The translations under genes were made by a program, and so were the position numbers. A stretch of DNA of 64,000 nt, taken from NCBI GenBank assembly GCA_027924585.1, contig BSBM01000190.1, positions 186,001 to 250,000 on the forward strand, written 5' to 3'. Within the stretch, counting starts at the first letter, position 1. Every line of letters begins with the position of its first letter. The DNA comes from Larix kaempferi. Taxonomy: Eukaryota; Streptophyta; Pinopsida; Pinales; Pinaceae. A model generated the notes under the pieces. The model was given only the letters and a program-made list of their open reading frames with translations. It was not told where the DNA came from and did no database searches. Positions 31,006 to 41,826 of this stretch are shown here, in pieces.

Positions 31006-31015
31006 TAAGAGGGAA
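31006..31015 (+). promoter_or_regulatory. e2 polypurine tract
   Basis: TTAAGAGGGAA, ending at 31015, directly precedes TGTTGATG of the 3' LTR. Confidence 0.85.
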
Positions 31016-31300
31016 TGTTGATGTATATGTAACTTCGGAATGTATTTCATCTATGTATTTCATATATATTTATTGTATCCTTATTAGAGATGTGTTATTC
31101 CTCTATATGGAGGTGTCTTCATGTGGATTGACAAGTGTCGCAAGTGTGTGTACTTGCCGATGGGTTATTAGACCACCATGTGTGGGGTCGGCCCTGAATT
31201 ATATATTATATTTTGAATGTACCTAGCTAGACAAGTCGGCCCCATAAGGTCACTGGGAAAGTCAGCCTCTGTGGGTTAGGTGAAGGGGAAAGTCATATTA
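31016..31300 (+). repeat. e2 3' LTR, truncated
   Basis: Matches the first 245 bases or so of the 5' LTR but keeps a CTATGTATTTCAT segment that the 5' LTR lost and e3 also has. After GCCCCATAAGGTCACTGGGAAA the sequence changes. A stretch at 31263-31300 (CAGCCTCTGTGGGTTAGGT) resembles the e1 LTR (GAGCCTACATGAGTTAGGT) rather than the e2 LTR. TATA box, R and U5 are missing. Confidence 0.8.
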
Positions 31301-31538
31301 GAATGTAGGCAGAGTTCCTTGTAGAAGGATAAAGGCACATAGAGAAGGTTATGGACAGAGTTTCAGTTGGAGAAATGACAGGGTTAGAGTGCTCAGATGT
31401 GGTGGGGAATCACACCATTGGATAGCGCTCTCCAAGAACTTTCCAACGGTACTGACCTTGTCTAATTTGGCCCAAGGATGGAGGAGTTATGATCTTGGAA
31501 AGATGGTTGGACAGGGCATGGCTAGCTTGTGACCGTCC
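31301..31538. other. Unassigned DNA after truncated e2
   Basis: No coding and no match to other parts of the window. It may be the upstream part of the unit that carries the 76-bp array. Confidence 0.4.
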
Positions 31539-32115
31539 GCATCCGCATTGCGGAATGTAGAAATCGGGATCACATTTCAGCAGTGTCGGGCACTTGGGCA
31601 CTCTGCAATTCCTACTTCCGCACTGCGAAAATGCAGAATGCGGAGGCACATTGTTGTAGAGCTGGAGGTTTTGGCGCTCCGCAGTTCCGACTTGCGCACT
31701 GCAGAAATGTGGAATGTAGAGGCACATTGTTGCAAAGCTGGAGGTTTTGGCGCTCTGCAGTTCTGACTTCCGCACTACGGAAATGCGGAATGTGGAGGTG
31801 CATTGTTGCAGAGCCGGAGGTTTTGGCGCTCCGCAGTTCCGAATTCCGCACTATGGAGGCGCATTGCTGTAATGCCGGAGGTTTTGGCACTCCGCAGTTG
31901 CGACTTTTGCATTGCGGAAATGTAGAAGGTGGAGGCACATTTCTGCAGCGCCGGGGAATTGGACACTCCGCAGTCCCGACTTCCGCACTGCTGAATGCGG
32001 AAGTCGGGATCGTAATTTCTTCGATGCCGGGTAAATGAGCGCTCTGACTTTCCGAGTTCCACATCGTGGATTGCGGAACTGTGGAAGTCAGAGGGGTGCT
32101 TTTCAACGTAGTGTA
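31539..32115. repeat. 76-bp tandem array with a palindrome in each unit
   Basis: An anchor of the form G(C/T)CGGAGG...TTGG(C)GCTC occurs at 31585, 31661, 31737, 31813, 31874, 31950 and 32026. The spacing is exactly 76 except for one 61-bp unit that lost 15 bp. Each unit holds TTCCGCACTGCGGAAATGCGGAA or a variant, which is self-complementary around CCGCA-CTGCGG. GC content is clearly higher than in the flanks. Flanking remnants extend to about 32160. Because 76 is not divisible by 3 and the unit lacks stops, long frames appear on both strands; I do not regard them as genes. Confidence 0.9.
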
Positions 32116-34084
32116 TTTTGGGAATCCGAGTTCCGAATTCCTACTGTGGATTGAGGGAAGGAGACTGTGGATTGCAGATCGATGGCCATTGTGGTTGTGT
32201 GTGAAAATCAGTGTTATTGTTGAAAAATAAATGTTACACAGTGGTCTCCCATCACCTCTGAAAATCATTGAGGGGTTTTGGGTTGTGACATTTATTTGTG
32301 TTAATAATTTAAGATAATAGTGATTTATCATAAATGACGACTAAGAGATTTGATTAAGATTGTCTAGCCTAATCATTATGCAAGGTGTTAGTATCTGGAG
32401 GAAATCTCCCCATGAGGTGACATCACCCATTGTACTATATATTTGTAGTATTGGTGTGAATACATTGAGTTGGTTAGTAATCATTTTCCATCACATTGTT
32501 GTTTGTGCATGTTTTAACAATAATAAAATGTAATAATGGTGTAACTACCCACTACTACATGTTAAAACAAAATCCAGTACCCACAAAAGTGTTAGGTTTG
32601 CTTAACTTGGGAATGCTACCCATGGTCACTTCATCAACTCTTCCATACACTTTAAGTTGGATTTTCTCTAACACAAGAGGGATTCACTAAGGTAAGTTTA
32701 GGTCTAATGTTTAAAGTTTCAAATGATGAGTTTTTGAACTTGGGTTAAGTCTGGTTATTAATATGGTTCAAGGTGTTTGACCAAGGTAAGGTTCAAATTT
32801 ACAAAACTAGAAAGCAATGGAAATACATGTTAAGGTGTCCAAACTTGGTATAAATTTGTTTTGTTTGATGTCAATGATTGTTGGAATATTCAAATTTATT
32901 GAGGTGAAATGTTTGAGCAAATTTGACATATGAAAATGAAAGTTCAAATGTTGAAATGCAAACTAAAATTTCTGAACTAAATTACTCGATGGAAATACAC
33001 AATTTTAAAATAGAAATAAAAATGATTTTTTTAGAAAACAAATATGATGAAAATAGTTTTATTTAAGATCTATAATTGAGGTATTCAGACTCCAATACAA
33101 TTTGGAAATTAAAATTTCTAAATTAAGATAATTTTTGAAAGTGCACAACTCAAAAACAAAAATAAGTCTATTATCTAGAATGCAAATCTAATTTTAAAGG
33201 GTATAATTTAGATGTATAAATGTATTGAGATTCAAATGTAATTTTGGAAATGACAATTTATTTAATAAATTGTCTGTTGGAAATTGCAAATTGCAGAAAA
33301 TTTTAAACCAAGAACTAAATCAATATTATAGAATACTGAAAATTTAAATTTTATCTAGTTTTTTTCTAAAGTTCCTAGACAAAATCCAATGTTGGAATTA
33401 GATTTTGTGAAGTAAATAAAGTGTGAAAATTACACAATTTAAATAGAAATTTAAAACAATTTCCAACATACACATAATTAAAGTTTAGTCTAGTTTAACA
33501 TATGGAAATAGGGTTCCTAGAAATGATTTTTTGATTTAAATATAATGCAGAAATTACAAAATATTCAAAACGAAAAAAACAAATTTAATTTCTAAAATAT
33601 GGGTTATTGGAGTCATTTACTTTTCATGAGGGCATACAATTATTTAAATCATAGGATTAGAGGTTTCTTAGAGGCATGCTACAAAAATCCAATATGGATG
33701 AGAATTAAAACTAGAAAGTGTGCAAGGAAAATAACTCTAAAGATACCAAGTTTAAGAACTAACCCTAGGTTTGTTTCCCTAAATATTTCCTTGATCTAGT
33801 TGCTATTGATTTGAAGAAACTAGAGTAGAAAAATCTAAAGCAAGCAAAATAATTTAGAGATAAATTTCACACCTATGTTATCTCTAACATTTGAAGTAGT
33901 TGCTTACTTAAGTGGCCTTGTTTTAGTTCCTTGCATGAACACCAATAGCTCCAATCTTTAACAATTCATTCACAATAAAGCCTTAACTAACACAAGAAAA
34001 TAGTCTCCACAATATTTGCTCCAAGAAAATATATGTTCCAATATTATTCACTCTCTCAACAACACAAAACACGTGAGAGGGGCG
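32116..34084. other. AT-rich DNA without recognised features
   Basis: Very A/T-rich with recurring phrases such as GGAAATTACAA, AATTTAAA and AAATTTCTA, but no periodic array. No coding. GGGTTGTGACA at 32280-32290 could be an LTR terminus, but I could not pair it with a start. Confidence 0.4.
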
Positions 34085-36610
34085 TCTAATTTATAGAGTT
34101 CTAGGTTAGACCATCTCAAAATAAAATACAATTTTTATATGATCAAAGTTAACATGTCAAAGGAGTGCTCAAAATAGACATGTCAAACTAATACAAAAAT
34201 ATTACATGGATAAGCATTGGTATTCAAAATATCTTTTTCCCTCCACATGATAGCTCCAAGAGAGGGTGCACCACTAAGTTGTCATAGTTGACCAGTTAAG
34301 ATGCATAAGATATTATCTCTCTCTAAGTAGGCCCCTCCTAAAGGCAAATATTTAAAATTGTGCAAATATCTCCTCAACTAGGTACGGCATACTAGTTCAA
34401 AGTGACTTTAACTCAACAACAAATTGAAACACAATGTGAACTAGGTTTATTCCAAGTGCAAGTGTACTATCTAATGGAGCACACCTCCTAGAAATTTGTG
34501 CCAAGGGAGGATAAGGATGAAAGGTAAATGGAAATATGGATAATGATGAACAAGTGGATGCATATGTGAAAGCATACAAATGGCTAGGGTTCATCCATAA
34601 CTAAACTTTTCAAAACTTGTACAAGCTCAACCACCTCGTTTGTGCCAATGCATGAGGATGGAACATGGTCAAACTATGTTGCATTGTGTGTGAAAATGGT
34701 AAAAAAAGGTACTCAACGAATTGATGAAGGGCCAACTACTAGAAAATATAATTTTTCAATTGAGTTGCCTCAACATGTGTGCTAAAGGGGGAGTGCTACC
34801 CTCAAGTGTTATAACACATTATTAACATAAAGTTGCATTCCCTAGTGATATTCCTTTTATTTTTTGCAACTTAGGGAATGAGGTCTCATCGAATATTTAT
34901 ATCCTTTGAACATTAATAGGTCAATAATGTAGCACTCAACTTAAACTTTGAACTTAATTCATCAACAATAAAAATATCCCAAACCACTTTGGTATGCTCA
35001 CACCTAGAAAATGCGAAATAATGAAATATAACCAATGAGGAGTTAATTATGAAGGGGAACATATGTGAAAATGTATGAAATCACTTATGCATGCTATTTT
35101 AATCTAATATATTATAAAGAACAATTACCAATAGTGCAATCACATAATATATCTAAAATAATAAATAAGCATGAAAACATAAAAGGAGGAGAAAGAGAAC
35201 AATAATTATGGATCTAACAAGTAGTCTTTATTATTATATGGTCAATGTTCAGTGCAATCTAATATTTTACATCTTCATATTAGATCTATTGGTACATTAC
35301 ATTTCCCAGGTATTTGTAACTATCATAACCCATTATCTAGTCAACTGTTATTACGTTGGTTGACCATTAGCCTAGTTGACTATGTTCCTCCGACATCTCC
35401 CCCAACCTCAAATTTTGTTTTGTTTCGAAGAACAAAGATGTGATTACAAAACTGCCAAAATTTGAGAACAATAAATTTCTTTTAAATGGGTCTTGCATTT
35501 GAATGTTGTTGGTGATGTTTGTTAGTGATGGATGATTTACTATTGTAGTGGGGTTAAAGAAATCGAACCTTGGCCACATTGGTTGTGGATGTGAATACAT
35601 CGGAGGTGGTGGTGGAGCTTCCTTTACTACGTCTGTGCATATTTGATGAATATGGGTTAATGTTTTAATGGTGTTTCAAAATCTTCCCATTCTTCAATGG
35701 TCTTCTCTACTATAACATTCATTCTATGCATTTCAACCAAGTATTTCATATTTTGTTGTATTGATGATTTTTGAACATTAGTGTGAATGGGATTGCAATT
35801 TTCTTGTTGTCAGTGAAATTGCCGACACACTTTCAAAATGTCATTGATTTCTCTAACAACTTCCAATTGTACTTTCTTCCCTTCCTAAAATCACTATTGC
35901 CCTTGAGTCCTCAACTTTGCTTTTTTCTTCTTCTTCTTGTTTTAGTTGTGTTCCCATTGTATTCTAACTTCTAGGTTTGACTATGACTTGTCATTGATTG
36001 TCCAATTCTTGTATTAATCCCCGTGTTACCCTGAGTTGACTACAAATGTTTGCATAGTAGGCCAACTAATTATCTATGACAATGTTGATGGTTGTATCCA
36101 TAACACCCATGTCTTGTAATTGTTTCTTAACTTTTTCAAAATTTTCAAATTATTTCCCTAAAATTTCCCATTTGATATGTTTTCAGCTATTGGTTTTCTT
36201 CAATCAAGTTTTTATATCGGTTAATTAAGTCAGTGAATAATCCTTTGAGGTAGTTAACTAGGTCTATTAGTGGATCAACTAGTGTTACTATGTCTGGGAT
36301 TTTTGCTTAGGTTCTACAACTTCTCCATACATGATCATCTTTTGCCTTTTATTCCTTTCCTTTCTTACCAATTTTTACAAATCTTGGATCTCTAGATCCG
36401 ATGTGTAGTTCAAATGCTACTACAACCTTTCCTCGTTGTTCATATTTTAGTCTAAATGTAGTGAATATCCTTTTGGATTTATCCTTTTTGTATTTGTCTT
36501 CTTTTGATTTCTTATCCTTTTGGCCAACAACTATTCTGGTTCTATTTGCATAATCTACTATGTTGGCTTTGTCTATTGATGAGTAGACTCCTAATGTGTT
36601 TGTGTTTCTT
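34085..36610 (-). mobile_element. e7: decayed minus-strand LTR element
   Basis: On the minus strand a polypurine tract GGTTGGGGGAGA (35396-35407) is followed by TGTCGGAGGAACATAG, the start of a 3' LTR extending left from 35395. A minus-strand TATA box (CTATAAATTAG) lies near 34087-34097, giving a U3 of about 1.3 kb. The other end of the LTR was not found. The interior to the right holds broken coding: a Pro-rich piece around 35500-35610 (APPPPPMYSHPQPMWPRF) and a Lys-rich open piece around 36370-36610 (GQKDKKSKEDKYKKDKSKR). Neither is a family I can name. It runs up to the e8 LTR. Confidence 0.5.
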
Positions 36611-36831
36611 TATAAAGTGAGTCACCGTTTTGTTCTATCTATTGTTGTTGCACTACTTTTTCTTTGTGTTAGTTGACAAGTTTCCTTGGTTGTCTTACTA
36701 TTGTTCATCATTGTCATGCCCATTATGTTACTGGGATTTGTCATTCTAATGGTATCCTCCCGCAATGCCATTCTCTTGACTACCCTCTCAAACTGCTTCA
36801 TGTATTATTGGTATTGGTGAGTGTCATGTCC

Positions 36832-37600
36832 CCAATTTTTGCTATGGTCCATGGGGGTGATTTTGGCCTAAGTCACCTAGGCATTAATTAATTAATTAAT
36901 GGGTGAATGTGGAAATTATCTTATGGAATATGCCCAAGGGTGTAATTGGGTGATTAAATAGATAAGGTGCCCCCCTGAAAGATATTAAACCCCAAACTAA
37001 GTATCTAAGATGAATTATTATTTAATTGGGGAGTTTTGAGCCAGGCTTATAAGTTTAATTAAATAATTAATGGTTTTGAATTTTGGGAGAAGGAATTAAT
37101 TAATTTTATTAATTATCCTCATTTATTAATATTTTATTTGTTATGCTGAATAAATGGAGAAATTGGCCCACCAATTCGAATTAGTGGATAAGGTTGGAGG
37201 AATTACTTGGAGTAGAAGTCAAGTAAGCACTAGAGTCCAAAAATGATGCCAAAAATGAGAAAAGAGGAATATTTCAGAAAAAGCAGCATAAATCCAGAAA
37301 GCAGGAAAGTATGAAAAGCAGGAAAGTTCAGAAAATAAGGAAAATCGTAAAAAGAGGAAAAAGAAGGAAAACCAAAGCAAAGTAAAACAAGGAAAGTATG
37401 TCCACTCATGGGTGACCTATTCTCACAGGTCACCAAGCCAAGTAACTTGCTCAACAGGTCAACATGAATTCTATAAAAGAATGCTTCCAACTCCCATTAA
37501 CAACTTCTGTCATTTGGAATTTTCTCTTGAGAGATCTGATCCTCTCTTGGTTGAGTGATGTGCCTCAACAGTTTTTATTGGGTGATGTGCCCCAAGGCCC
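36832..37600 (+). repeat. e8 LTR, first part (interrupted by e4)
   Basis: Starts TGTCATGTCCCCAATTTTTG, a terminus similar to those at 17672 (minus strand) and 51205. TATAAAAGAATG lies at about 37470-37481, giving a promoter-like position 640 bp in. It stops at AAGGCCC where e4 begins. The continuation should be at 48463 onward, but I found no primer site there, so the assignment as LTR is tentative. Confidence 0.5.
37596..37600. repeat. e4 target-site duplication, left copy (GGCCC)
   Basis: GGCCC before the TG of the e4 5' LTR pairs with GGACC at 48463-48467 after its 3' LTR: four of five bases agree, as expected for an old insertion. Confidence 0.6.
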
Positions 37601-40221
37601 TGTTGGTGTCCATTTTGTCACCATTGTTGAATATCAAATACACTTTGATTGGCATTACTTTCACCATTTTTGATGCAATAAGTCACTTTCTTTGCCATTC
37701 AGATCGTTAAATGGAGCAGGTATGTGTTTATTCACACATCATATGAATTTTGGGTAAAAATTGTTATATTATGGTTTATTGATGTTTATTTGACTTGTTT
37801 AGTAACTATATTTTGTTTTGTAGGTTCTGGCTCTTGAACGAATCTTCAATTTGAATGCGCAATGAAGTTGTGAAAGACCAATCGCATTCAACTCATCATT
37901 CAGCCCCACATTCAACCCGCGAAATTGATGGTTGAGGTATGCTCAGGCCGTTAGAGAGTAAACCAACGTGTGGATTCTGTTTGGGACGTGGCCCTGATGA
38001 TACGTAAGCTGATGTTCTGGAAGATTCTTTCTCCTTCATGCTTAGCTCGACATCACATCCATCTCTGCCCACGTCAAAGGAGCATTAACGTTTCAACAAC
38101 TACGTGAAGGATCGACGTTGTGGGATTTGGAACAAAGCTCTGTGTGTTGTCATGAGTTTTAGTAGGTCGTTCTTTGGTTATGAGCTGTCATGAAATGATT
38201 AAGCAGAGCCATTCCTTGTCTTATGCGTGTCACGAGCTATTAAATAGAGCCGTTTTTGGGCATTCAAGATAGTCTGCTATTAAGCAGTCGACCACTAAAG
38301 TGTTGACTTGCTTTCTTCATTGTAACGCTGTATAAATAGATGTCCCTGTAGCAGAGACGAGTTAGTCATTAGTCAGTGAGTCTTTTCATCTTTAGACTTG
38401 CCTATCTTTTCAGCTGCAAATGGATACCAAAGCACTGTAACTCTGTCTTTTATTAATACAATTCTGTCCCAGTTTTATGGAAATTTATCAGCATGCATGG
38501 TGATTGACTGATTAAGGCTCAACCTCTGTTTGCTGAGATGGGCCCCTCAATGACCAGTGGATTTTATCAGTGTATATAAATTGTCTTTGTCTATTGTAGA
38601 TAAACCATGTCGTTATTTCATTTATGTATCTGCTTTGTATATGATGTTTTCGTTCTGTGATATAAAATAATGTTGTACTGTTTATGTAAATGATGTTTCT
38701 ATTTATGTTATGTATATTTTGCTGCTATTTATATCAATGTTTCCAGAAGTTAAATGGTGACCGACTACACTTTGGTTCATTTAATCTTGCTTTATAGAAT
38801 AGGTCACACTTAGGTTCATTCAGTTTGCTTCAGCAGTTTAGATTGCATTTAGTTCATTTAGTTGCTTAAATAGTTTTATTTAAAAGATTCAGCTTGCCTA
38901 GTTAATTTAGAATCTATTTAGTGCCACCTCTTAGATCTTCTCCTAGACTAAAGTTCTATAGTTTCTCTCCTGTAGCATAATATTATCCTAAATTACATCT
39001 CAATCTCATAGAAATAGTTAGTTTTCTAGATTATGCTTAACCATATATAGCTTTTTCTTATTCCTAGATCTTAATTAGCTTATCCATTGCTTTCCCTGCA
39101 CTGTAGGATCATATGCATAAGCCAACTGGTAGATAAGATCATCCCATCTTCTCTTCCCTTTAGTTTAAGTCTTTTTCCTCCATTCGAACTATCATTCGGA
39201 TAGTCATCCAGATCGACATTCGGACCTTAATACTTCTTGCATCATTTTGCTTAATAAGAATCTAGTTTCTTAGGTTTTTCAAATTGTAATCTCTTTCAAC
39301 ATTTCTTTTAACAGTAATTAAGATTTTGTTATATTTCGTATGAAGTTTTAATTAAGTTTTGTCATTATCTTTAGTTGTCATTCTCTCTTTCCTTTAAGCC
39401 TTGCTTTAGTTGTTTACAAGTTGTCTTTTCCTTATGTTGACTTATCAATGCTTTATGGTTACAAAATTTATTAGTTTCATTTTCAATTCAACTTATTGTA
39501 TGTTAATAATATCAATGTTAGATTAAGTTTAGTAATTTCATTCTCCAATCATCTCAGTCTTGGATTATTCTTCTCATAATGAATTCATGGAATAAAATTT
39601 AGTTCAGAAGTACAATATCTTTATCAAGTTTTCTACTTGCTTATGAAATTAAACATCTTTATCAAGTTTTCTACTTGCTTCTATATTTCTTTAGTTCAAG
39701 TCCCTCATTTATAAATAGGAGATAGGTCATTATGTTTAAAGTTAATTGTAGTTGGATAATCTTTAGCTTGCATTTATTTGTAGAAGTTAAATTAGATTTA
39801 GTTCTATTTTGTTTTCTTGTTACCTTTGAAAGCCACTTTGATACATTCACCCCTATTCCCATTACATTTGATATACTTCCTCCAGATTCCCAAGGAGAAT
39901 GGAATTAGATGCTTTAGTGTAGTCTTGAATAATTTGTTTTTGTCTTCTCTATTGTTTAATCATAGAATAGAGTAGTATTGTTTGACACTATTTTGATCTG
40001 ATAGTTCAGATAGGTTCAGTTAGTTTCTTTGAAGTTTGACTCAGTTTTTCATTTTGAAAGATCTTTCGATCTTTTCTCTATTTTATCTTTTAAGGTCCGA
40101 CAATCCAAAATTTAGGTATCATTCTACCTTAGCATATACTTTGCCTCAACTCTAAGATTACCAACCCCGGTCGATAATTAAATATTAGGTGTTTTTTTTG
40201 AGATAGCTCACACACCCAATA
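37601..40221 (+). repeat. e4 5' LTR
   Basis: TATAAATAGA lies at 38331-38340, followed at once by a small hairpin (GTCCCTGTAGCAGAGAC, one internal mismatch) and, about 110 bp on, the AATACAATTCTG region. The body matches 45880-48462 almost throughout, with indels, for example an extra block near 39170-39200 (CCTTTAGTTTAAGTC) that the 3' copy lacks. The final CAATA instead of CAACA is probably a point change. Confidence 0.9.
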
Positions 40222-40224
40222 TTT

Positions 40225-40242
40225 TGGCGCCATTGCCGGGGA
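40225..40242 (+). promoter_or_regulatory. e4 primer binding site (Asp tRNA type)
   Basis: TGGCGCCATTGCCGGGGA, three bases after the LTR. It differs by one base from the common TGGCGCCGTTGCCGGGGA and by two from the e0 site. Confidence 0.88.
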
Positions 40243-41082
40243 GTTGTAGATAGATAGGTAGAATTTAGTTGCAAATAGATAGAACCTTCTCTTAGGGATA
40301 GATTTTAATTTCTCTTTTTTAAGGCTGGTGGCGGGGTGAGCGGTAAGACGAGAGGTAAGAATCTGCGCATCTGTTATAACAGGCATCCCAAAAACCCAAC
40401 AGTAGTGGTTATGGAGTTAGAATTTATTTCAGTTATAATTTGTTTACATGAATAGGTCTAGAGATTCACAAGGTAGATTTATTAAAACTAGTTCTCTTAC
40501 TAAAATCCCTATTAAAAATTCACACTAACCTATACGGGGAGCGTGCCACCCCAACTTCCAACTCAGCATAAAGGTATTGGAAGACTCCCAAAGGGGATAA
40601 TCTCATTCAGAAAGATAAGGAAGTCCTTTCTGGAGATCAATTAGGAGAAACTATAGGGACATTAGAATATTCTATTTATAAGGAAATTCCACTAAAGAGA
40701 ACCCCAAACTCATACAGAGACTGAACCTAGACAAGAAGAAACTCAAAGGATAAGATTCAGAACACTCATATTCTTTTTTTCCTTGGCAGTCAAATCTTCA
40801 TGGAGAATGAAGAATGTGTTTATGGGAGTTATTCTAGGATCAGAGGGAGAAGTGGAAGAAACCCTTGAGAATTTTATGCTAGGAACCTAAAAGAAAATAC
40901 ATCTGGTTCCGGTGGAGTTACAAGGGTAGAATTGGAAAACCTATTAGAAAACTTTAAATCAGATATCCTAGAAGCAATAGGTTCTCAACTAGATAAACTA
41001 CAAGCTAGAAGGAGGCAAGATGAGGAGGTGGGCAGTAACGAGTGTTTTCTATCCTAGGTGTAGGATTGAACATCCTCGATAA
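40243..41082 (+). pseudogene. e4 leader and decayed gag
   Basis: There is no long open frame. From about 40900 the translation runs in short pieces toward the Gag tail (LENLLENFKSDILEAIGSQL near 40936-40990), with stops at 41056 and 41080. The upstream Gag core could not be recognised. Confidence 0.45.
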
Positions 41083-41826
41083 GGATGCCCATGGAATTAT
41101 GCCCCAGTTTGTCACCTTGGTATAGAAAAGCATCCAATTGATAATTGTCCATCGTTTCCTGGAGTCCAAGCCGTATACAAAAGTGAAAACTTTGATGGAC
41201 CATCTAGGAGGCCTTGGAAACCTAGAGCTCAACTATCCTATCAAGGTCCATCACAAATTCCACCCTATCCCTATCCACCTCCTCAACAATGGAACACTTT
41301 GGGTGGACAGAATCGGCCACCACAGTACCCTCCTCAGAATGCTCCACAACAGCAATGGCCACATGGAGGGAGAAGACCAGTTTATACTCAACCACCTCCT
41401 CCTATGCCTAACTATCCTTACCCACCTAATATCCAACAACTTCTGCTTGGATTTGTACCTCCTTCACTACCCTCTATCCAAAATCAACCTCACCATTTCC
41501 AGGATGAGAATCCTCCAAAGCCTACAATATTACCGGCACAACCGATACCAAATTCTAACCATAAACCAACCCAATATTTTGATAGCATTGGGTTGCTATC
41601 TCTTCCATCATATCCCGTTGCAACCACACCAATACACGAGATTCAATTGCGGTTTCGAAAAATTATGCAAGATGAGCCCAAGTCATCAATTATTATCCAA
41701 GAAGAGAATGAAGAAGTGAAAACAATTGATGATTCACAAATCTCCCCTGTTGTAAATGGACATAAACTTAGACCTTATCATCAACCAATATCTAAACAAA
41801 ATTTTGTGCAGAATGCCTTCCAATAG
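41083..41826 (+). pseudogene. e4 Gag tail: Cys/His cluster and Pro-rich linker
   Basis: One frame is open from the stop at 41080 to TAG at 41824-41826, 247 codons. It begins CPWNYAPVCHLGIEKHPIDNCP, a zinc-binding cluster of the kind found near the Gag-protease junction in plant Gypsy elements. About 90 residues rich in Pro, Gln and Tyr follow (PPQYPPQNAPQQQWP, PPPPMPNYPYPPN). The frame 41138-41719 in another phase is a shadow. No protease motif follows, so pol has been lost here rather than only mutated. Confidence 0.65.

Larger units (their letters stand above)
24391..31300 (+). mobile_element. e2: Copia LTR retrotransposon with full gag-pol, 3' end truncated
   Basis: 5' LTR 24391-24974, Met primer site, leader, one gag-pol frame with four stops (25500-29594), hairpin array, second repeat array, polypurine tract, and a 3' LTR that loses clear homology at about 31262-31300, before its TATA box. 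It is the only copy here with all protein domains, and the best model for the helper of e1 and e3. It sits in the e5 3' LTR; CCATG at 24386-24390 would be the left target copy, but the right one is lost. Confidence 0.9.

Noticed and set aside
31529-32331. Long open frames on both strands (169 and 239 codons) over the 76-bp array
   Set aside because: The unit has few stops and a length not divisible by three, so all frames stay open. The translations are just the repeat read in rotating phases.
40060-40400. tRNA or other RNA gene near TGGCGCC...GGGGA
   Set aside because: The motif is the primer binding site only; no cloverleaf can be drawn from the surroundings.
41138-41719. 193-codon plus-strand frame in e4
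   Set aside because: Overlaps the Gag-tail frame 41083-41826 in another phase. Only the latter has a Cys/His cluster and the Pro-rich linker.
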